A DNA stretch of 64,000 nt from Candidatus Paraburkholderia calva (GCA_001184395.1 LFLF01000001.1:1-64000); one strand, 5' to 3'. Positions 40,576 through 51,398 are shown, numbered from the stretch's first letter. Program-made: numbers and translations. The notes: generated by a model not told the origin, from the sequence alone.

Positions 40576-41214
40576 ATGGGGTCGGTTCCGATACAGAGTC
40601 AGGCACAAAATCAGGCAGGTTCGCGCGGCGAGCGCATGTCGGCGTTCGTCGACGGTGAATCGCTAGACGAAATCGGCAATCTCGGTCAGTTTCTCGCGGA
40701 ACTGAACAGTCACGACCGCGCCACGTGGTCCGACTATCACCTGATCGGCGACGCACTGCGTTCCGACGATCTGGCCGAAAGCCCGGCGCGCAGCAGCGCG
40801 TTCATGGCGTCGTTCAGCGCGCGTTTCGAGGCCGAGGCTCACGTCCTGGCGTCGGCGGTGATCGGCGAGCGGGCGGGCGGCAACGTATTCCGCAGACGGA
40901 TCGTGCCGGCCTTCGCGGTCGTGGCGGCAGCCACGCTGACGTGGATCATCGTCGTGCCGCAGCTGCAGGGCTTCGACAGCCATGCTGGCGCGCCAGTCGC
41001 TAGCACGAACGGTGCGGCGGCGGATTCAGTACAGCGTGTCGCGATGGCGTCGGTTCCGGCGGTCGGCATGCGTTCGCCGGTGGTCGAGGCGAACATTATC
41101 CGCGACGCGGACCTGGATCAGTACCTCGAAGCGCATCAGCAGTTCTCGCAGCAGCCTTCGATGCCGGTCGCCATGCCTTTGATTCGCGCGGCGGCGGTCA
41201 CACAGGGCCAATAA
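40576..41214 (+). CDS. rseA: Anti-sigma-E factor RseA (MucA)
   Basis: Inner-membrane anti-sigma factor that holds RpoE until cleaved under envelope stress. About 212 residues from ATG 40576. The N-terminal sigma-binding domain has ERMSAFVDGESLDEIGNLGQ and ATWSDYHLIGDALRSDDLAE; a single membrane helix is at about residues 107-125 (AVVAAATLTWIIVVPQL) and the rest is periplasmic. The start was chosen over an upstream in-frame ATG (40555) because MGSVPIQ is the conserved beginning. Intact. Confidence 0.92.
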   Translation: MGSVPIQSQAQNQAGSRGERMSAFVDGESLDEIGNLGQFLAELNSHDRATWSDYHLIGDALRSDDLAESPARSSAFMASFSARFEAEAHVLASAVIGERAGGNVFRRRIVPAFAVVAAATLTWIIVVPQLQGFDSHAGAPVASTNGAAADSVQRVAMASVPAVGMRSPVVEANIIRDADLDQYLEAHQQFSQQPSMPVAMPLIRAAAVTQGQ

Positions 41215-41229
41215 AGGGCCGATAATTTG

Positions 41230-42273
41230 ATGCAGAGTGTGCGGTTGAAAAAAACAAGATATTGGGGGCGGCTGCCGGCGTTGATGCTTTGTGCCGCCGC
41301 GATGTTGACGGCGGCGCAAGCTGCGTTCACTCAGAACGACGATCCCGCCGCCCAACGCAAGTCCGCTGCTCTTCTGCTCAATCGCATCCACGATGCGGCC
41401 CAGCAGCAGAATTACGAGGGCACCTTCGTTTATCAACGCGGCGCGACGGTTCAGTCGTCGCGCATCTCGCATCTCGCCACGGGCGGTGATGGCGAGTACG
41501 AATCGCTCGAAAGTCTCGACGGCGCGTCGCGTCGCATGCTGCGTCACGACGACGAAATGTACACGTTCGTCCCCGAGCGGCATCTGCTCGTGGTGGAGCA
41601 TCGATTGAGCAAGGACTCGTTCCCCGCGCTGCTCTCAACCACCGGCGATCAGGTGCTGAGCGTCTACGATCCGCAACTGCTCGGCAACGACCGCGTGGCC
41701 GGCCTCGACAGCCAGGTGCTCGAATTCGATCCAAAAGACGCGTACCGCTTTGCCTACAAGCTCTGGGCCGATGCCAAAACCGGCCTCCTGCTGCGCGCGC
41801 AGACGCTCGATCCGCAGGGCAACGTGCTCGAACAGTTGTTGTTTTCACAGGTGCGCATCGGCGGCACGATCGACAAGGCGCCCATTGCGAACGGCATGCG
41901 CAGCACGTCGGGCTGGACCATCGTGCGTCCGCCGGTGCAATCGGTCGATATGGAAGCGCAGGGCTGGAAGCTCGCGCCGAACGTCCCCGGCTTTCGCATG
42001 ATTCGCGAACTGCGCCGGCCGATGGCGTCGAGCCAGCCGGGCCAGCCGCCGATTCTGGTCGATCAGGCGGTCTACTCGGACGGTATCGCCGCGATCTCGG
42101 TTTTCATCGAACCGGTGGAAAAGAATTCCCGCAAGGAAGGCGCGGGCAACAGCGGCGCCACGCATGTCCTCGTCAAATGCCGCGGCGATTTCTGGATTAC
42201 CTTGTTGGGTGAGGTTCCACAAGCCACGTTGCAGCAATTTGCTTCTGCCATAGAATACAAGCCTTCCAAGTAA
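41230..42273 (+). CDS. rseB: Sigma-E regulator RseB (MucB)
   Basis: Periplasmic protein that shields RseA from proteolysis and senses LPS or lipoproteins. 347 residues from ATG 41230 (a TTG just upstream is also in frame). Signal peptide at about 12-32 (ALMLCAAAMLTAAQAAF). The MucB N-terminal domain has NYEGTFVYQRGATVQSSRIS and EYESLESLDGASRR, and the C-terminal domain includes GFRMIRELRRP and VYSDGIAAISVFIEP. Intact. Sits 15 bases after rseA and 17 before mucD. Confidence 0.95.
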   Translation: MQSVRLKKTRYWGRLPALMLCAAAMLTAAQAAFTQNDDPAAQRKSAALLLNRIHDAAQQQNYEGTFVYQRGATVQSSRISHLATGGDGEYESLESLDGASRRMLRHDDEMYTFVPERHLLVVEHRLSKDSFPALLSTTGDQVLSVYDPQLLGNDRVAGLDSQVLEFDPKDAYRFAYKLWADAKTGLLLRAQTLDPQGNVLEQLLFSQVRIGGTIDKAPIANGMRSTSGWTIVRPPVQSVDMEAQGWKLAPNVPGFRMIRELRRPMASSQPGQPPILVDQAVYSDGIAAISVFIEPVEKNSRKEGAGNSGATHVLVKCRGDFWITLLGEVPQATLQQFASAIEYKPSK

Positions 42274-42290
42274 TCCTCAGCCTCCAATTT

Positions 42291-43844
42291 ATGAGCTTCT
42301 ACTCGCTGCGCAAGTTCATCGCGGCCGCGGCGCTCGCCGTGTGCCTGCCGTTCGTCTCAGGTGGGGGAACAGCGGTAGCGGCGGTGCCCTCGGTCAACTT
42401 GCCCGATTTCACGACGCTGGTCGACAAGGTTGGTCCTTCGGTCGTCAATATTCGTACGACTTCGCGTGTCGGCTCGTCGAGCGACCTGCGCGGTTTGCCG
42501 CCTGGTCTCGACGAGGGCGACATGTCTGAGTTCTTCCGGCGCTTCTTCGGCATTCCGATGCCGGGCCAGGCTCCGCGCGGCGGCGGAGGCGGTGGCAACA
42601 AGGGCGGCGACGGCGGTTCGAGTAACGGTGATCAAGGCAAGGGCGGCAGCCGTAGCTCTCCCGACGACAACCAGGACAACTCGGAGCAGAGCAGCGGCGT
42701 GGGCTCGGGCTTCATCCTGTCGACCGACGGCTATGTGATGACCAACGCGCACGTGGTAGATGACGCGGACACCATCTACGTGACGCTCACCGACAAGCGT
42801 GAATTCAAGGCGCGTCTGGTCGGCGTGGATGAGCGCACGGACGTCGCCGTCGTGAAGATCAGCGCGACCAATCTGCCGGCCATCACCATCGGCGATTCGA
42901 ACAAGGTGCGCGTGGGCGAATGGGTGCTGGCGATCGGCTCGCCGTTCGGCCTCGACAATACGGTGACCGCGGGCATCGTGAGCGCGAAGGGGCGTGATAC
43001 CGGCGATTACCTGCCGTTCATCCAGACCGATGTCGCGGTGAATCCGGGCAACTCGGGTGGTCCGCTCATCAACATGGCGGGCGAGGTGATCGGCATCAAT
43101 TCGCAGATCTACAGCCGCACCGGCGGTTTCATGGGCATTTCGTTCGCGATTCCGATCGATGAGGCGATGCGCGTGGCGGATCAGCTCAAGACCACCGGCA
43201 AGGTCACGCGCGGCCGTATCGCGGTGGCGATCGGCGAGGTGACGAAGGACGTCGCCGATTCGCTCGGACTGCCGAAGGCGCAGGGCGCGCTGGTGTCGAG
43301 CGTGGAAGCGGGCGGTCCGGCCGACAAAGCGGGCATTCAGCCGGGCGACATCATCACCAAATTCAACGGTCAGAGCATCGATATAGCCACGGACCTGCCG
43401 CGCATGGTCGGCGACACCAAGCCGAGCACGAAGACGACGATCACGGTGTGGCGCAAGGGCCGCACGCGCGACCTGCCGATCACGATCGCCGAAATGCAGC
43501 CGGACAAGGTCGCCAAGAGCGAACCGAAGAAGGCGCCGCAGCCGAAGGAACGTGCGAGCAATTCGCTCGGTCTCGCGGTAAGCGATATCCCTGCCGAGCA
43601 GAAGAAGTCGCTCAAGCTCGCCAACGGCGTGCAGGTCGATGCCGTGGAAGGGCCGGCGGCGCGCGCGGGCTTCCAGAAGGGCGACATCATCATGCGGATC
43701 GGCGACACGGATATCACCAGCGCCAAGCAGTTCGAAGTGGTCGCGCAGAGTCTCGATGCCAGCAAGATGATCGCGATTCTCGTGCGGCGCGGCGACAACA
43801 CGCAGTTCGTGCCGCTGCGTCCGCGTGTGCCGGCGCAAAAGTGA
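42291..43844 (+). CDS. mucD: Periplasmic serine protease MucD (DegP/DegQ family)
   Basis: Do-type protease and chaperone of the periplasm. 517 residues with a signal peptide (about 1-31). The catalytic triad is His154 in MTNAHVVDDAD, Asp184 in ERTDVAVVKI and Ser255 in NPGNSGGPLINM. Two PDZ domains follow: one starts near GALVSSVEAGGPADKAGIQP, the other near VQVDAVEGPAARAGFQKGDI. A Gly/Asn/Ser-rich loop (about 96-135) sits between the N-terminus and the protease domain. Intact; last gene of the sigma-E module. Confidence 0.97.
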   Translation: MSFYSLRKFIAAAALAVCLPFVSGGGTAVAAVPSVNLPDFTTLVDKVGPSVVNIRTTSRVGSSSDLRGLPPGLDEGDMSEFFRRFFGIPMPGQAPRGGGGGGNKGGDGGSSNGDQGKGGSRSSPDDNQDNSEQSSGVGSGFILSTDGYVMTNAHVVDDADTIYVTLTDKREFKARLVGVDERTDVAVVKISATNLPAITIGDSNKVRVGEWVLAIGSPFGLDNTVTAGIVSAKGRDTGDYLPFIQTDVAVNPGNSGGPLINMAGEVIGINSQIYSRTGGFMGISFAIPIDEAMRVADQLKTTGKVTRGRIAVAIGEVTKDVADSLGLPKAQGALVSSVEAGGPADKAGIQPGDIITKFNGQSIDIATDLPRMVGDTKPSTKTTITVWRKGRTRDLPITIAEMQPDKVAKSEPKKAPQPKERASNSLGLAVSDIPAEQKKSLKLANGVQVDAVEGPAARAGFQKGDIIMRIGDTDITSAKQFEVVAQSLDASKMIAILVRRGDNTQFVPLRPRVPAQK

Positions 43845-43852
43845 GCGCCGCC

Positions 43853-44109
43853 ATGACGACACCAGACGCGCCTTTCATCCTGTATGGGCACGCGTGGTGC
43901 CACCTGTGCGAGGACATGCGTGCGGCGCTGGAACCCATCGCGGAGCGTTTCGGGGTGGGCGTTTGCTGGATCGATATCGACGAAGACCCGGCGCTCGAAG
44001 CAAATTACAACGAGCTTGTCCCCGTGTTGACGCTGGACGACGCGGAACTCTGCGCTACCAGCTCGACGTCGACACGGTTCTCGCCGCGCTGCGGGCGCGC
44101 TGGCCGTGA
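43853..44109 (+). pseudogene. Glutaredoxin-family thioredoxin-like protein, frameshifted
   Basis: Small protein of about 85 residues with a redox motif: FILYGHAWCHLCEDMRAALE, CxxC at about 15-18, then CWIDIDEDPALEANYNELVP and VLTLDDAELC. At about 44050 the frame shifts; the native end (YQLDVDTVLAALRARWP, stop at 44109) lies in another frame, while the read frame runs on to 44203. Such a gene lies between mucD and lepA in Burkholderia. The fold core is kept but the last helix is lost. Confidence 0.8.
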
Positions 44110-44253
44110 GCTTCGCAAAAGCCGAAAACCGCCGGGCCACCCCGTTTCGGCTAAAATGCAGGGGTTTTCCCCATTTTTTTCGAGGCGTGCTCCGCATATG
44201 TGAGAGCGTGCCTTTTTTGCTTTTTGCCTGATCGGCACTGAATGCGGCATTGA

Positions 44254-46044
44254 ATGGATCATATTCGTAACTTTTCGATCATCGCGCACATCGACCACGG
44301 CAAGTCCACGCTGGCCGACCGGATCATCCAGCTGTGCGGCGGTCTCTCGGACCGCGAGATGGAAGCGCAGGTGCTCGATTCGATGGACCTCGAGCGCGAA
44401 CGCGGCATCACGATCAAGGCGCAGACGGCGGCGCTGACCTACAAGGCGCGCGACGGCCGGGGCTACAACCTCAATCTGATCGACACCCCCGGACACGTCG
44501 ACTTCTCCTACGAAGTCAGCCGTTCGCTGTCCGCGTGCGAAGGCGCGCTGCTGGTGGTCGATGCATCGCAGGGCGTGGAAGCGCAGACGGTCGCGAACTG
44601 CTACACCGCGATCGAACTTGGTGTCGAAGTAGTGCCGGTGCTCAACAAGATCGACCTGCCCGCCGCGAACCCTGAAAACGTGATCGCCGAGATCGAGGAC
44701 GTGATCGGCATCGACGCGACCGACGCCACGTATTGCAGCGCGAAAACCGGTCTGGGCGTGGAAGACGTGCTCGAATCGCTGATCGCGAAGGTGCCGCCGC
44801 CCAAGGGCGATCCGGACGCGCCGCTGCAGGCGCTGATCATCGACTCGTGGTTCGACAATTACGTCGGCGTCGTGATGCTGGTGCGTATTGTCAACGGCAT
44901 GCTCAAGCCGAAAGACAAGATCAAGATGATGGCGACCGGCGCGCAATACCCGGTCGAGCACGTCGGCGTGTTCGCGCCGAAGTCGACCAACCTGTCGCAG
45001 TTGTCGGCGGGACAGGTGGGCTTCATCATCGCGGGCATCAAGGAACTGACGGCCGCCAAAGTGGGTGACACCGTCACCGTCGCTAGCCGTTCCGCCAGCG
45101 AACCGCTGCCGGGTTTCAAGGAAGTGAAACCGCAGGTGTTCGCGGGTTTGTATCCCGTCGAAGTGAATCAGTACGACGCACTGCGCGAATCGCTCGAAAA
45201 GCTGAAGCTGAACGACGCGTCGCTGCAGTTCGAGCCGGAAGTCTCGCAGGCGCTGGGCTTCGGTTTCCGCTGTGGCTTCCTCGGCCTGCTGCACATGGAA
45301 ATCGTGCAGGAGCGTCTCGAGCGCGAGTTCGACATGGACCTTATCACCACTGCGCCGACGGTGATCTACGAGGTCGTGCAGCGCGACGGAACTACCATCA
45401 TGGTCGAGAATCCGGCCAAGATGCCGGAGCCGCAGAAGATCGAGGAAGTGCGCGAGCCGATCGTCACCGTGAACCTGTACATGCCGCAGGAGTACGTCGG
45501 CTCGGTCATCACGCTGTGCACGAACAAGCGCGGTAGCCAGATCAACATGCAGTATCACGGCCGCCAGGTGCAGTTGACCTACGAAATCCCGATGGCGGAA
45601 ATCGTGCTCGACTTTTTCGACCGTCTGAAGTCCACCTCGCGCGGCTATGTGTCGATGGACTACGAGTTCAAGGAATACCGCGCGGCCGATGTCGTGAAGG
45701 TCGACATGCTCATCAACGGCGACAAGGTCGATGCGCTGTCGGTTATCGTGCACCGTTCGCAGAGCCAGCATCGCGGCCGAGAAGTGGCGTCGAAGATGCG
45801 CGAACTGATTCCGCGTCAGATGTACGACGTGGCCATTCAGGCGACCATCGGTTCGAACATCATCGCGCGCGAGAACATCAAGGCGCTGCGCAAGAATGTG
45901 CTGGCGAAGTGCTACGGCGGCGACATCTCGCGAAAGAAGAAGCTGCTCGAAAAGCAAAAGGTCGGCAAGAAGCGCATGAAGCAAGTCGGTTCGGTCGAGA
46001 TTCCGCAAGAGGCTTTCCTTGCGATCCTCCGCGTGGACGAATGA
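44254..46044 (+). CDS. lepA: Elongation factor 4 (LepA)
   Basis: Ribosome-associated GTPase linked to initiation and back-translocation. 596 residues, intact. G1 is [14 protein letters not shown], the switch I region has [16 protein letters not shown]3 is [14 protein letters not shown] and G4 is [11 protein letters not shown]. The LepA-specific C-terminal domain ([20 protein letters not shown]) is present. Paired with lepB as in most proteobacteria, 66 bases apart. Confidence 0.97.
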   Translation: MDHIRNFSIIAHIDHGKSTLADRIIQLCGGLSDREMEAQVLDSMDLERERGITIKAQTAALTYKARDGRGYNLNLIDTPGHVDFSYEVSRSLSACEGALLVVDASQGVEAQTVANCYTAIELGVEVVPVLNKIDLPAANPENVIAEIEDVIGIDATDATYCSAKTGLGVEDVLESLIAKVPPPKGDPDAPLQALIIDSWFDNYVGVVMLVRIVNGMLKPKDKIKMMATGAQYPVEHVGVFAPKSTNLSQLSAGQVGFIIAGIKELTAAKVGDTVTVASRSASEPLPGFKEVKPQVFAGLYPVEVNQYDALRESLEKLKLNDASLQFEPEVSQALGFGFRCGFLGLLHMEIVQERLEREFDMDLITTAPTVIYEVVQRDGTTIMVENPAKMPEPQKIEEVREPIVTVNLYMPQEYVGSVITLCTNKRGSQINMQYHGRQVQLTYEIPMAEIVLDFFDRLKSTSRGYVSMDYEFKEYRAADVVKVDMLINGDKVDALSVIVHRSQSQHRGREVASKMRELIPRQMYDVAIQATIGSNIIARENIKALRKNVLAKCYGGDISRKKKLLEKQKVGKKRMKQVGSVEIPQEAFLAILRVDE

Positions 46045-46110
46045 GTTCGCGTTCGTTCACCTGTCCCGCTTCGCCGCTCGGCGAAAAACGATAACAACCG
46101 GAAGCGTTTG

Positions 46111-47004
46111 ATGAATTTCGCACTGATTCTTTTGATTCTCGTCGTGGTGACGGGCATCCCCTGGGTGCTCGACAAGCTGGTCTTCGTGCCGCAGCGCAAG
46201 CGGGCGGCGGAAGCGGCAATCGCCGAGTTCGATCGCCAGCAGGAACGCGTGGACGAGCGTTTCGCCGATGAAAACGCCGACCAGACCCGCGCTCGACTGC
46301 GTGACGAAAAGCTGCGCCAGCCGTGGTGGCTCGAATACACCGCGAGCTTTTTCCCGGTGATCCTCGCGGTGTTCGTGGTGCGTTCGTTCATCGTCGAGCC
46401 GTTCAAGATTCCCTCGGGTTCGATGGTGCCGACGCTGCTGGTCGGCGATTTCATTCTCGTGAACAAGTACGACTACGGCCTGCGCATGCCGATCACGAAC
46501 ACGAAGATGACGCAGGGCGGTCCGCTTCAGCGCGGCGACGTGGTGGTGTTCCGCTATCCGAAAGACGAGACGGTCGATTACATCAAGCGCGTGATCGGCC
46601 TGCCGGGCGATACCGTCGCCTACGAAGACAAGAAGCTCACGATCAACGGCAAGCCGGTTCCTGAGGCCGCGCAGCCGGATTTCTTCGACGAGGAGCGCGT
46701 TGGTTACGCGAAGCAGTTCACCGAAGACCTCGACGGGCGCAAGAACAACATCCTGAATAATCCGCAAGTGCCGCCTTTCGTAATGGGCGCGGACGACTTT
46801 CCGTTCCGCGACAACTGTGTCTACAACTCGCAGGACGTCACATGCAAGGTGCCGCCGGGCAACTACTTCATGATGGGCGACAACCGCGACAACAGCGCGG
46901 ACTCGCGTTACTGGGGCTTCGTGCCGGATCAGAACATCGTCGGGCGCGCGTTCTTCATCTGGATGAACTTCAGCAATCTGAAGCGCATCGGCTTCTTCAA
47001 TTGA
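46111..47004 (+). CDS. lepB: Signal peptidase I
   Basis: Inner-membrane Ser/Lys protease that cuts Sec and Tat signal peptides. 297 residues. The N-terminal helix (FALILLILVVVTGIPWVL) and second helix (about 78-93, ASFFPVILAVFVVRSF) anchor it. Ser104 is in FKIPSGSMVPTLLVGDFIL and Lys159 in YIKRVIGLPGDTV. Box E GDNRDNSADSRYWGFVP is near 255. The ATG at 46111 is taken; a TTG codon directly before is in frame but less likely. Intact. Confidence 0.97.
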   Translation: MNFALILLILVVVTGIPWVLDKLVFVPQRKRAAEAAIAEFDRQQERVDERFADENADQTRARLRDEKLRQPWWLEYTASFFPVILAVFVVRSFIVEPFKIPSGSMVPTLLVGDFILVNKYDYGLRMPITNTKMTQGGPLQRGDVVVFRYPKDETVDYIKRVIGLPGDTVAYEDKKLTINGKPVPEAAQPDFFDEERVGYAKQFTEDLDGRKNNILNNPQVPPFVMGADDFPFRDNCVYNSQDVTCKVPPGNYFMMGDNRDNSADSRYWGFVPDQNIVGRAFFIWMNFSNLKRIGFFN

Positions 47005-47163
47005 GTTTCGCCGTGCCGGCGCGTTCAGGTGGACAAACCGGCGTACAACGATAAAAAGATGCTTCGAAACGGCGTGAAGAAGCGCGGCTAACACCGTCTC
47101 GGCACGCAATCTGCCCATGTCTGGCGGAATCATCCGCCATTGTGCCCGCGTTATACTGTCTAC

Positions 47164-48120
47164 ATGCCATCCTCTCCGTTGGAAAGCCGGCTGCGGTACG
47201 AATTTCGCAATGCGGAATTGCTGCGCCAGGCGATGACCCACCGCAGTCACAGTGCCACGCACAACGAACGGCTCGAATTTCTCGGCGATTCCGTTCTAAA
47301 TTGCGTGGTGGCGGCGCTTTTGTTTCAACGATTCGGCAAACTCGACGAAGGCGACCTGTCCCGCGTGCGCGCGAATCTGGTCAAGCAGCAGTCGCTTTAC
47401 GAAATCGCGCAGGCGCTGAACGTCTCCGAATGCCTGCGGCTGGGCGAGGGCGAACTGCGCAGCGGCGGATTTCGCCGGCCGTCCATTCTCGCCGACACGC
47501 TCGAAGCCATTTTCGGCGCGATTTTCCTCGACGGCGGTTTCGCCGCCGCGTTTACGGTCATCAAGCAGCTCTATACGCCGGTGCTCGATCACATTGATCC
47601 GCGCACCATCGGCAAGGACGCCAAGACGCTGCTTCAGGAATATCTGCAAGGCCACAAGATCGTGCTGCCGACTTACACCGTGGTCGCCACGCACGGCGCC
47701 GCGCACAATCAGCAGTTCGAGGTCGAATGCACAGTGCCCAAGCTCGACGTGAAGGTGTCCGGTTCGGGCGCGAGCCGCCGTGCCGCGGAGCAAGCGGCCG
47801 CGAAAAAGGCGCTCGACGAAGTGATGGCCGCCGTGCCCACGCTCGGCGTCAAGCCGAAGCGCAAGGGTGCGCGTGCCGCCAAGCAGGGCGAGTTCGATGT
47901 GGTGCCGGGTGTGACCGGCGTGCAGGGCGCGCTGGATCTGCGTTCGCCGGACCGGCGCGAGTGGGAACGGAATCATCACGCGCATACCGCGCTGGTGGCT
48001 GGTGACGAGAAGCACGAGGACAAGCCGGCGACGGCGCCGCTCGCGGTGATCCGCGCGACGCATGTCGAGCCTTCGGTGGTGTCGTCCTACGCGGCGGCCG
48101 AGAAGCCGGAGCGTCGGTAA
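47164..48120 (+). CDS. rnc: Ribonuclease III, C-terminal tail cut by a frameshift
   Basis: RNase III cuts double-stranded RNA in rRNA and mRNA processing. The catalytic domain ([20 protein letters not shown], later [18 protein letters not shown]) and the dsRNA-binding domain ([20 protein letters not shown] to [15 protein letters not shown]) are whole, about residues 1-225. Burkholderia proteins add a long charged tail. Here it stops with TAA at 48120 after AEKPERR, while another frame continues [20 protein letters not shown] to a stop at 48344. One base change removed about 75 tail residues. The enzyme should remain active. Start taken at [14 protein letters not shown]. Confidence 0.94.
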   Translation: MPSSPLESRLRYEFRNAELLRQAMTHRSHSATHNERLEFLGDSVLNCVVAALLFQRFGKLDEGDLSRVRANLVKQQSLYEIAQALNVSECLRLGEGELRSGGFRRPSILADTLEAIFGAIFLDGGFAAAFTVIKQLYTPVLDHIDPRTIGKDAKTLLQEYLQGHKIVLPTYTVVATHGAAHNQQFEVECTVPKLDVKVSGSGASRRAAEQAAAKKALDEVMAAVPTLGVKPKRKGARAAKQGEFDVVPGVTGVQGALDLRSPDRREWERNHHAHTALVAGDEKHEDKPATAPLAVIRATHVEPSVVSSYAAAEKPERR

Positions 48121-48409
48121 TCCACAAGCCCGAGAAAGCCGAGAAAACGGATAAGGCCGAAAAAGCCGAGCAGCCCGCAAAAGCCGACGCCGCGCACGCT
48201 GCGGAAAAGCACGCGACGCATGCGCATCAGCCGTCCGCATCGCCGTCCGACGACGCTGCGCCCGACGACGAATCGCGCGGCAGCAGCGCGAGCGCCGATG
48301 CATCCGTGAGCCGGGTCGTGTGCGCCGCCGATACCAGCCACTGACGCCGCGTCCGTTCCCACGCGATGCACGCCGCGCAAGGCGCGCCCCACGATTTCCT
48401 GCCGCACAC

Positions 48410-49312
48410 ATGACAAACGCTCCTACTCCCTCTGGTTTCCGCTGCGGCATGGTCGCGATCGTCGGCCGGCCGAACGTTGGCAAATCGACGCTGATGAACG
48501 CGCTCGTCGGCCAGAAGGTGAGCATCACGTCGCGCAAGTCGCAGACGACGCGTCACCGCATCACGGGCATCAACACGCTCGAGGACGCGCAATACATCTT
48601 CGTCGATACGCCGGGCTTCCAGACGCGCCACAGCGGTGCGCTCAATCGCTCGCTAAACCGCGCGGTAACGTCCACGCTGACGTTGGTCGATCTGGTCATG
48701 TTCGTGATCGAGGCAGGCCGCTTCGGTCTGGACGACCAGAAAGTGCTTGACCTGATCCCGCCCGGCGCGCCGACGCTCCTGATCGCCAACAAGCTCGATC
48801 GCGTGAGCGACAAGGACGCGCTGTTCCCGTTCATGCAGCAGATGTCCGCGCTGCGCGAGTTCCGCGAGATCGTGCCGCTGTCGGCGAAGAATTCCGACGA
48901 CATCGAGCGCCTGTTGAAGGTCATCAAGCCGTATCTGCCGGAAGGCCAGCCGATCTACGGCGAAGACGATCTCACCGATCGCAGCGAGCGCTTTCTCGCA
49001 GCGGAGATCCTGCGCGAGAAGGTGTTCCGCTGGACCGGCAACGAGTTGCCGTACACGAGCACCGTGCTGATCGACAAGTTCGAGACGGAAGGGCGCCTGC
49101 GCCGTGTGTTCGCGACTATTCTCGTGGATCGCGACGGCCACAAGGCGATGATCATCGGCAAGAAGGGCGAGAAGCTCAAGCAGATCAGCACCGAGGCGCG
49201 CATCGACATGGAGAAGCTGTTCGACGGCCCGGTGTATCTGGAAATCTTCGTGAAGATGAAGAGCGGCTGGGCCGACAACGAAGCGGGCTTGCGCGCGTAC
49301 GGCTACGAATGA
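48410..49312 (+). CDS. era: GTPase Era
   Basis: Era is a GTPase that helps assemble the 30S subunit. 300 residues from ATG 48410 ([13 protein letters not shown]). G1 is [20 protein letters not shown]3 is [17 protein letters not shown] and G4 is [10 protein letters not shown]. The KH domain is in [20 protein letters not shown]. The C-terminus [16 protein letters not shown] is standard. Intact. It follows rnc as in most bacteria; the shifted rnc tail frame ends before this start. Confidence 0.97.
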   Translation: MTNAPTPSGFRCGMVAIVGRPNVGKSTLMNALVGQKVSITSRKSQTTRHRITGINTLEDAQYIFVDTPGFQTRHSGALNRSLNRAVTSTLTLVDLVMFVIEAGRFGLDDQKVLDLIPPGAPTLLIANKLDRVSDKDALFPFMQQMSALREFREIVPLSAKNSDDIERLLKVIKPYLPEGQPIYGEDDLTDRSERFLAAEILREKVFRWTGNELPYTSTVLIDKFETEGRLRRVFATILVDRDGHKAMIIGKKGEKLKQISTEARIDMEKLFDGPVYLEIFVKMKSGWADNEAGLRAYGYE

Positions 49313-49325
49313 CGCACTGACTTTC

Positions 49326-50192
49326 ATGAGCGATGGCGCTGACGACGCGAGAACCCTTTCGCCCGACGACGATTTCGAGGACGAACGCGCATCGATATCG
49401 GCGCGCGCCGCGCCGAAGCGTCGGCGTGCGCCCGCCGCTCCGGCGAGCGCGGCCAGCATGCCGAAAAAGCCGCGCTCCGATTTTCGCATCGCCGAGCAGC
49501 CGGGCTTCGTGCTGCATAGCTATCCTTATCGCGAGACGAGTCTGATCATCGACGCGTTCTCGCGCGATCACGGGCGCATCGCGCTGGTCGCGAAGGGCGC
49601 CAAGCGTCCGCATTCCGCGCTGCGCGGCGTGTTGCAGACGTTTCAGCCGCTGGGTCTCTCGTGGTTGGGCAAGGGCGAAGTCCGCACCCTGACGAACGCC
49701 GAATGGGTCGGCGGCATGCTGCCGCTCGCAAGCGATGCGCTGCTGTGCGGCTTCTACGTCAACGAATTGCTGGTGAAGTTCTGCGCGCGCGAAGATGCGC
49801 ATCCCGTGCTGTTCAATCACTATGCGCTGACGCTTTCGCGCCTCGCGCACGACGAACCCGCCGTGCAGGTGTTGCGATCGTTCGAAACCGTGCTCCTGCG
49901 CGAAACCGGCTTCGCCATGAACTTTACGCGCACCGTGACGCGCCAGCCAGTGACGCCGAAAGCGCGCTACGTGTTCGATCCCGATCGCGGCATGCGCGAA
50001 GCCTCCGACGATCTTCCCGCGCAATGGCCCGTCGTGTCCGGGCAGACACTTATCGACATGGAGCGCGACGATTACACGTCGCCGCAAACCGCCTCGCAGA
50101 GCAAGACGCTGATGCGCTTCCTGCTCAACTACCACCTGGGCGGCACGCCGCTTGCCACTCGTCAGATACTGATCGACCTGCAAAATCTATGA
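49326..50192 (+). CDS. recO: DNA repair protein RecO
   Basis: RecO anneals ssDNA and loads RecA with RecR. 288 residues with an OB-fold N-terminal domain ([20 protein letters not shown] then [20 protein letters not shown]) and a helical C-terminal domain ([20 protein letters not shown]). The first 55 residues are charged and probably disordered; starts vary in this family. The tail after about residue 225 matches the family end ([20 protein letters not shown]). The stop overlaps the pdxJ ATG (ATGA). Intact. Confidence 0.94.
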   Translation: MSDGADDARTLSPDDDFEDERASISARAAPKRRRAPAAPASAASMPKKPRSDFRIAEQPGFVLHSYPYRETSLIIDAFSRDHGRIALVAKGAKRPHSALRGVLQTFQPLGLSWLGKGEVRTLTNAEWVGGMLPLASDALLCGFYVNELLVKFCAREDAHPVLFNHYALTLSRLAHDEPAVQVLRSFETVLLRETGFAMNFTRTVTRQPVTPKARYVFDPDRGMREASDDLPAQWPVVSGQTLIDMERDDYTSPQTASQSKTLMRFLLNYHLGGTPLATRQILIDLQNL

Positions 50193-50959
50193 GCTTCTTT
50201 CTCTCTTCGGCCGCGAGCGTGATCGATCTCGGCGTCAATATCGACCATGTGGCCACGCTGCGCAACGCGCGCGGCACGACTTATCCCGATCCGATTTGCG
50301 CGGCGCTGGCCGCCGAAGATGCGGGCGCGGACGCCATCACGCTGCATCTGCGCGAGGATCGCCGGCATATCGTCGATGCCGACGTGCGCACGCTGCGTCC
50401 GCTTTTGAAAACGCGCATGAATCTGGAATGCGCGGTGACGCGCGAGATGCTCGACATCGCCTGCGAGATCAAGCCACACGATGTCTGCCTCGTGCCGGAA
50501 AAGCGTGAAGAGCTGACGACCGAAGGCGGCCTCGACGTCGCGGGCCAGTTCGAAGCCGCCAAGGCCGCGTGCAAGCAACTGGCGGACGTGGGCGCGCGCG
50601 TGTCGCTGTTCATCGATCCGGACGAGATGCAGATTCGCGCGGCGAAGGAAGCGGGCGCGCTGGTCATCGAACTACATACGGGCAGCTACGCCGAAGCGCA
50701 CGACGAGGCCGCGCAGCGACGCGAATTCAAACGCGTCGCGAAGAGCGTGGACTTCGGCAATTCGCTCGGACTGAAGGTCAACGCGGGTCACGGGCTGCAT
50801 TACACAAACGTGCAGCCGATTGCGGCGTTGCCGGGCATTGTCGAACTGAACATCGGCCATGCGATCGTCGCGCACGCGATCTTCGCGGGCTGGGACAACG
50901 CTGTGCGCAAGATGAAGGCGACCATGGTCGCGTCGCGGCTGGCGGCACACAGTGTGTGA
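50189..50959 (+). CDS. pdxJ: Pyridoxine 5'-phosphate synthase
   Basis: PdxJ condenses 1-deoxyxylulose 5-phosphate with amino-acetone phosphate to make vitamin B6. 256 residues, TIM barrel. Features: [57 protein letters not shown] and [20 protein letters not shown]. The start overlaps the recO stop. Intact, so B6 synthesis is probably kept. Followed 10 bases later by acpS. Confidence 0.97.
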   Translation: MSFFLSSAASVIDLGVNIDHVATLRNARGTTYPDPICAALAAEDAGADAITLHLREDRRHIVDADVRTLRPLLKTRMNLECAVTREMLDIACEIKPHDVCLVPEKREELTTEGGLDVAGQFEAAKAACKQLADVGARVSLFIDPDEMQIRAAKEAGALVIELHTGSYAEAHDEAAQRREFKRVAKSVDFGNSLGLKVNAGHGLHYTNVQPIAALPGIVELNIGHAIVAHAIFAGWDNAVRKMKATMVASRLAAHSV

Positions 50960-50969
50960 GGGCCGCGTG

Positions 50970-51398
50970 ATGGCGATCTACGGCATCGGCACGGATCTCG
51001 TGCAAGTCAGCCGCGTCGCGGCGGTGATGGAGCGCACTAAGGGCCGCTTCGCGGAGAAGGTGCTTGGGCCCGATGAACTGCGTATCTATCACGCCCGCTG
51101 CGCACGCTCCGAAGTGCGCGGCCTCGCGTTTCTCGCCACGCGTTTCTCCGCCAAGGAAGCGTTTTCCAAGGCGATCGGCCTCGGCATGCGCTGGCCGATA
51201 ACCTGGCGGGCGCTGCAAACCCTCAACGAGCCGAGCGGCAAGCCGATGTGCGTCGCATCGGGCGAACTCGCGCAATGGCTCGAAGCGCGGAACATCACCG
51301 CGCAGGTCACGGTCACAGACGAACGCGATTACGCGGTGACCTTCGTGATCGCCGAAGTGCCCGACAACACCTCCAACCTCGAACGCCAAGCCAATTGA
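50970..51398 (+). CDS. acpS: Holo-ACP synthase
   Basis: AcpS adds 4'-phosphopantetheine from CoA to Ser37 of AcpP. 142 residues from ATG 50970; an in-frame ATG at 50952 overlaps pdxJ and adds nothing conserved. The signature [13 protein letters not shown] (magnesium-binding Asp) and [20 protein letters not shown] (Glu in SAKEA) are present. Intact. The following nagZ remnant begins in the overlap TTGA at its stop. Confidence 0.96.
   Translation: MAIYGIGTDLVQVSRVAAVMERTKGRFAEKVLGPDELRIYHARCARSEVRGLAFLATRFSAKEAFSKAIGLGMRWPITWRALQTLNEPSGKPMCVASGELAQWLEARNITAQVTVTDERDYAVTFVIAEVPDNTSNLERQAN

Noticed and set aside
42357-43862. A 501-codon frame opposite mucD
   Set aside because: Same shadow effect; the composition is Arg/His-rich with no recognisable fold.
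44005-46008. A 667-codon frame opposite lepA
   Set aside because: Antisense shadow of a clearly coding GTPase; the product is His/Arg/Asp/Leu-rich noise.
48121-48344. A separate small Lys/Glu/Ala-rich gene after rnc
   Set aside because: It continues the RNase III tail in another frame and has no start or ribosome-binding site of its own.
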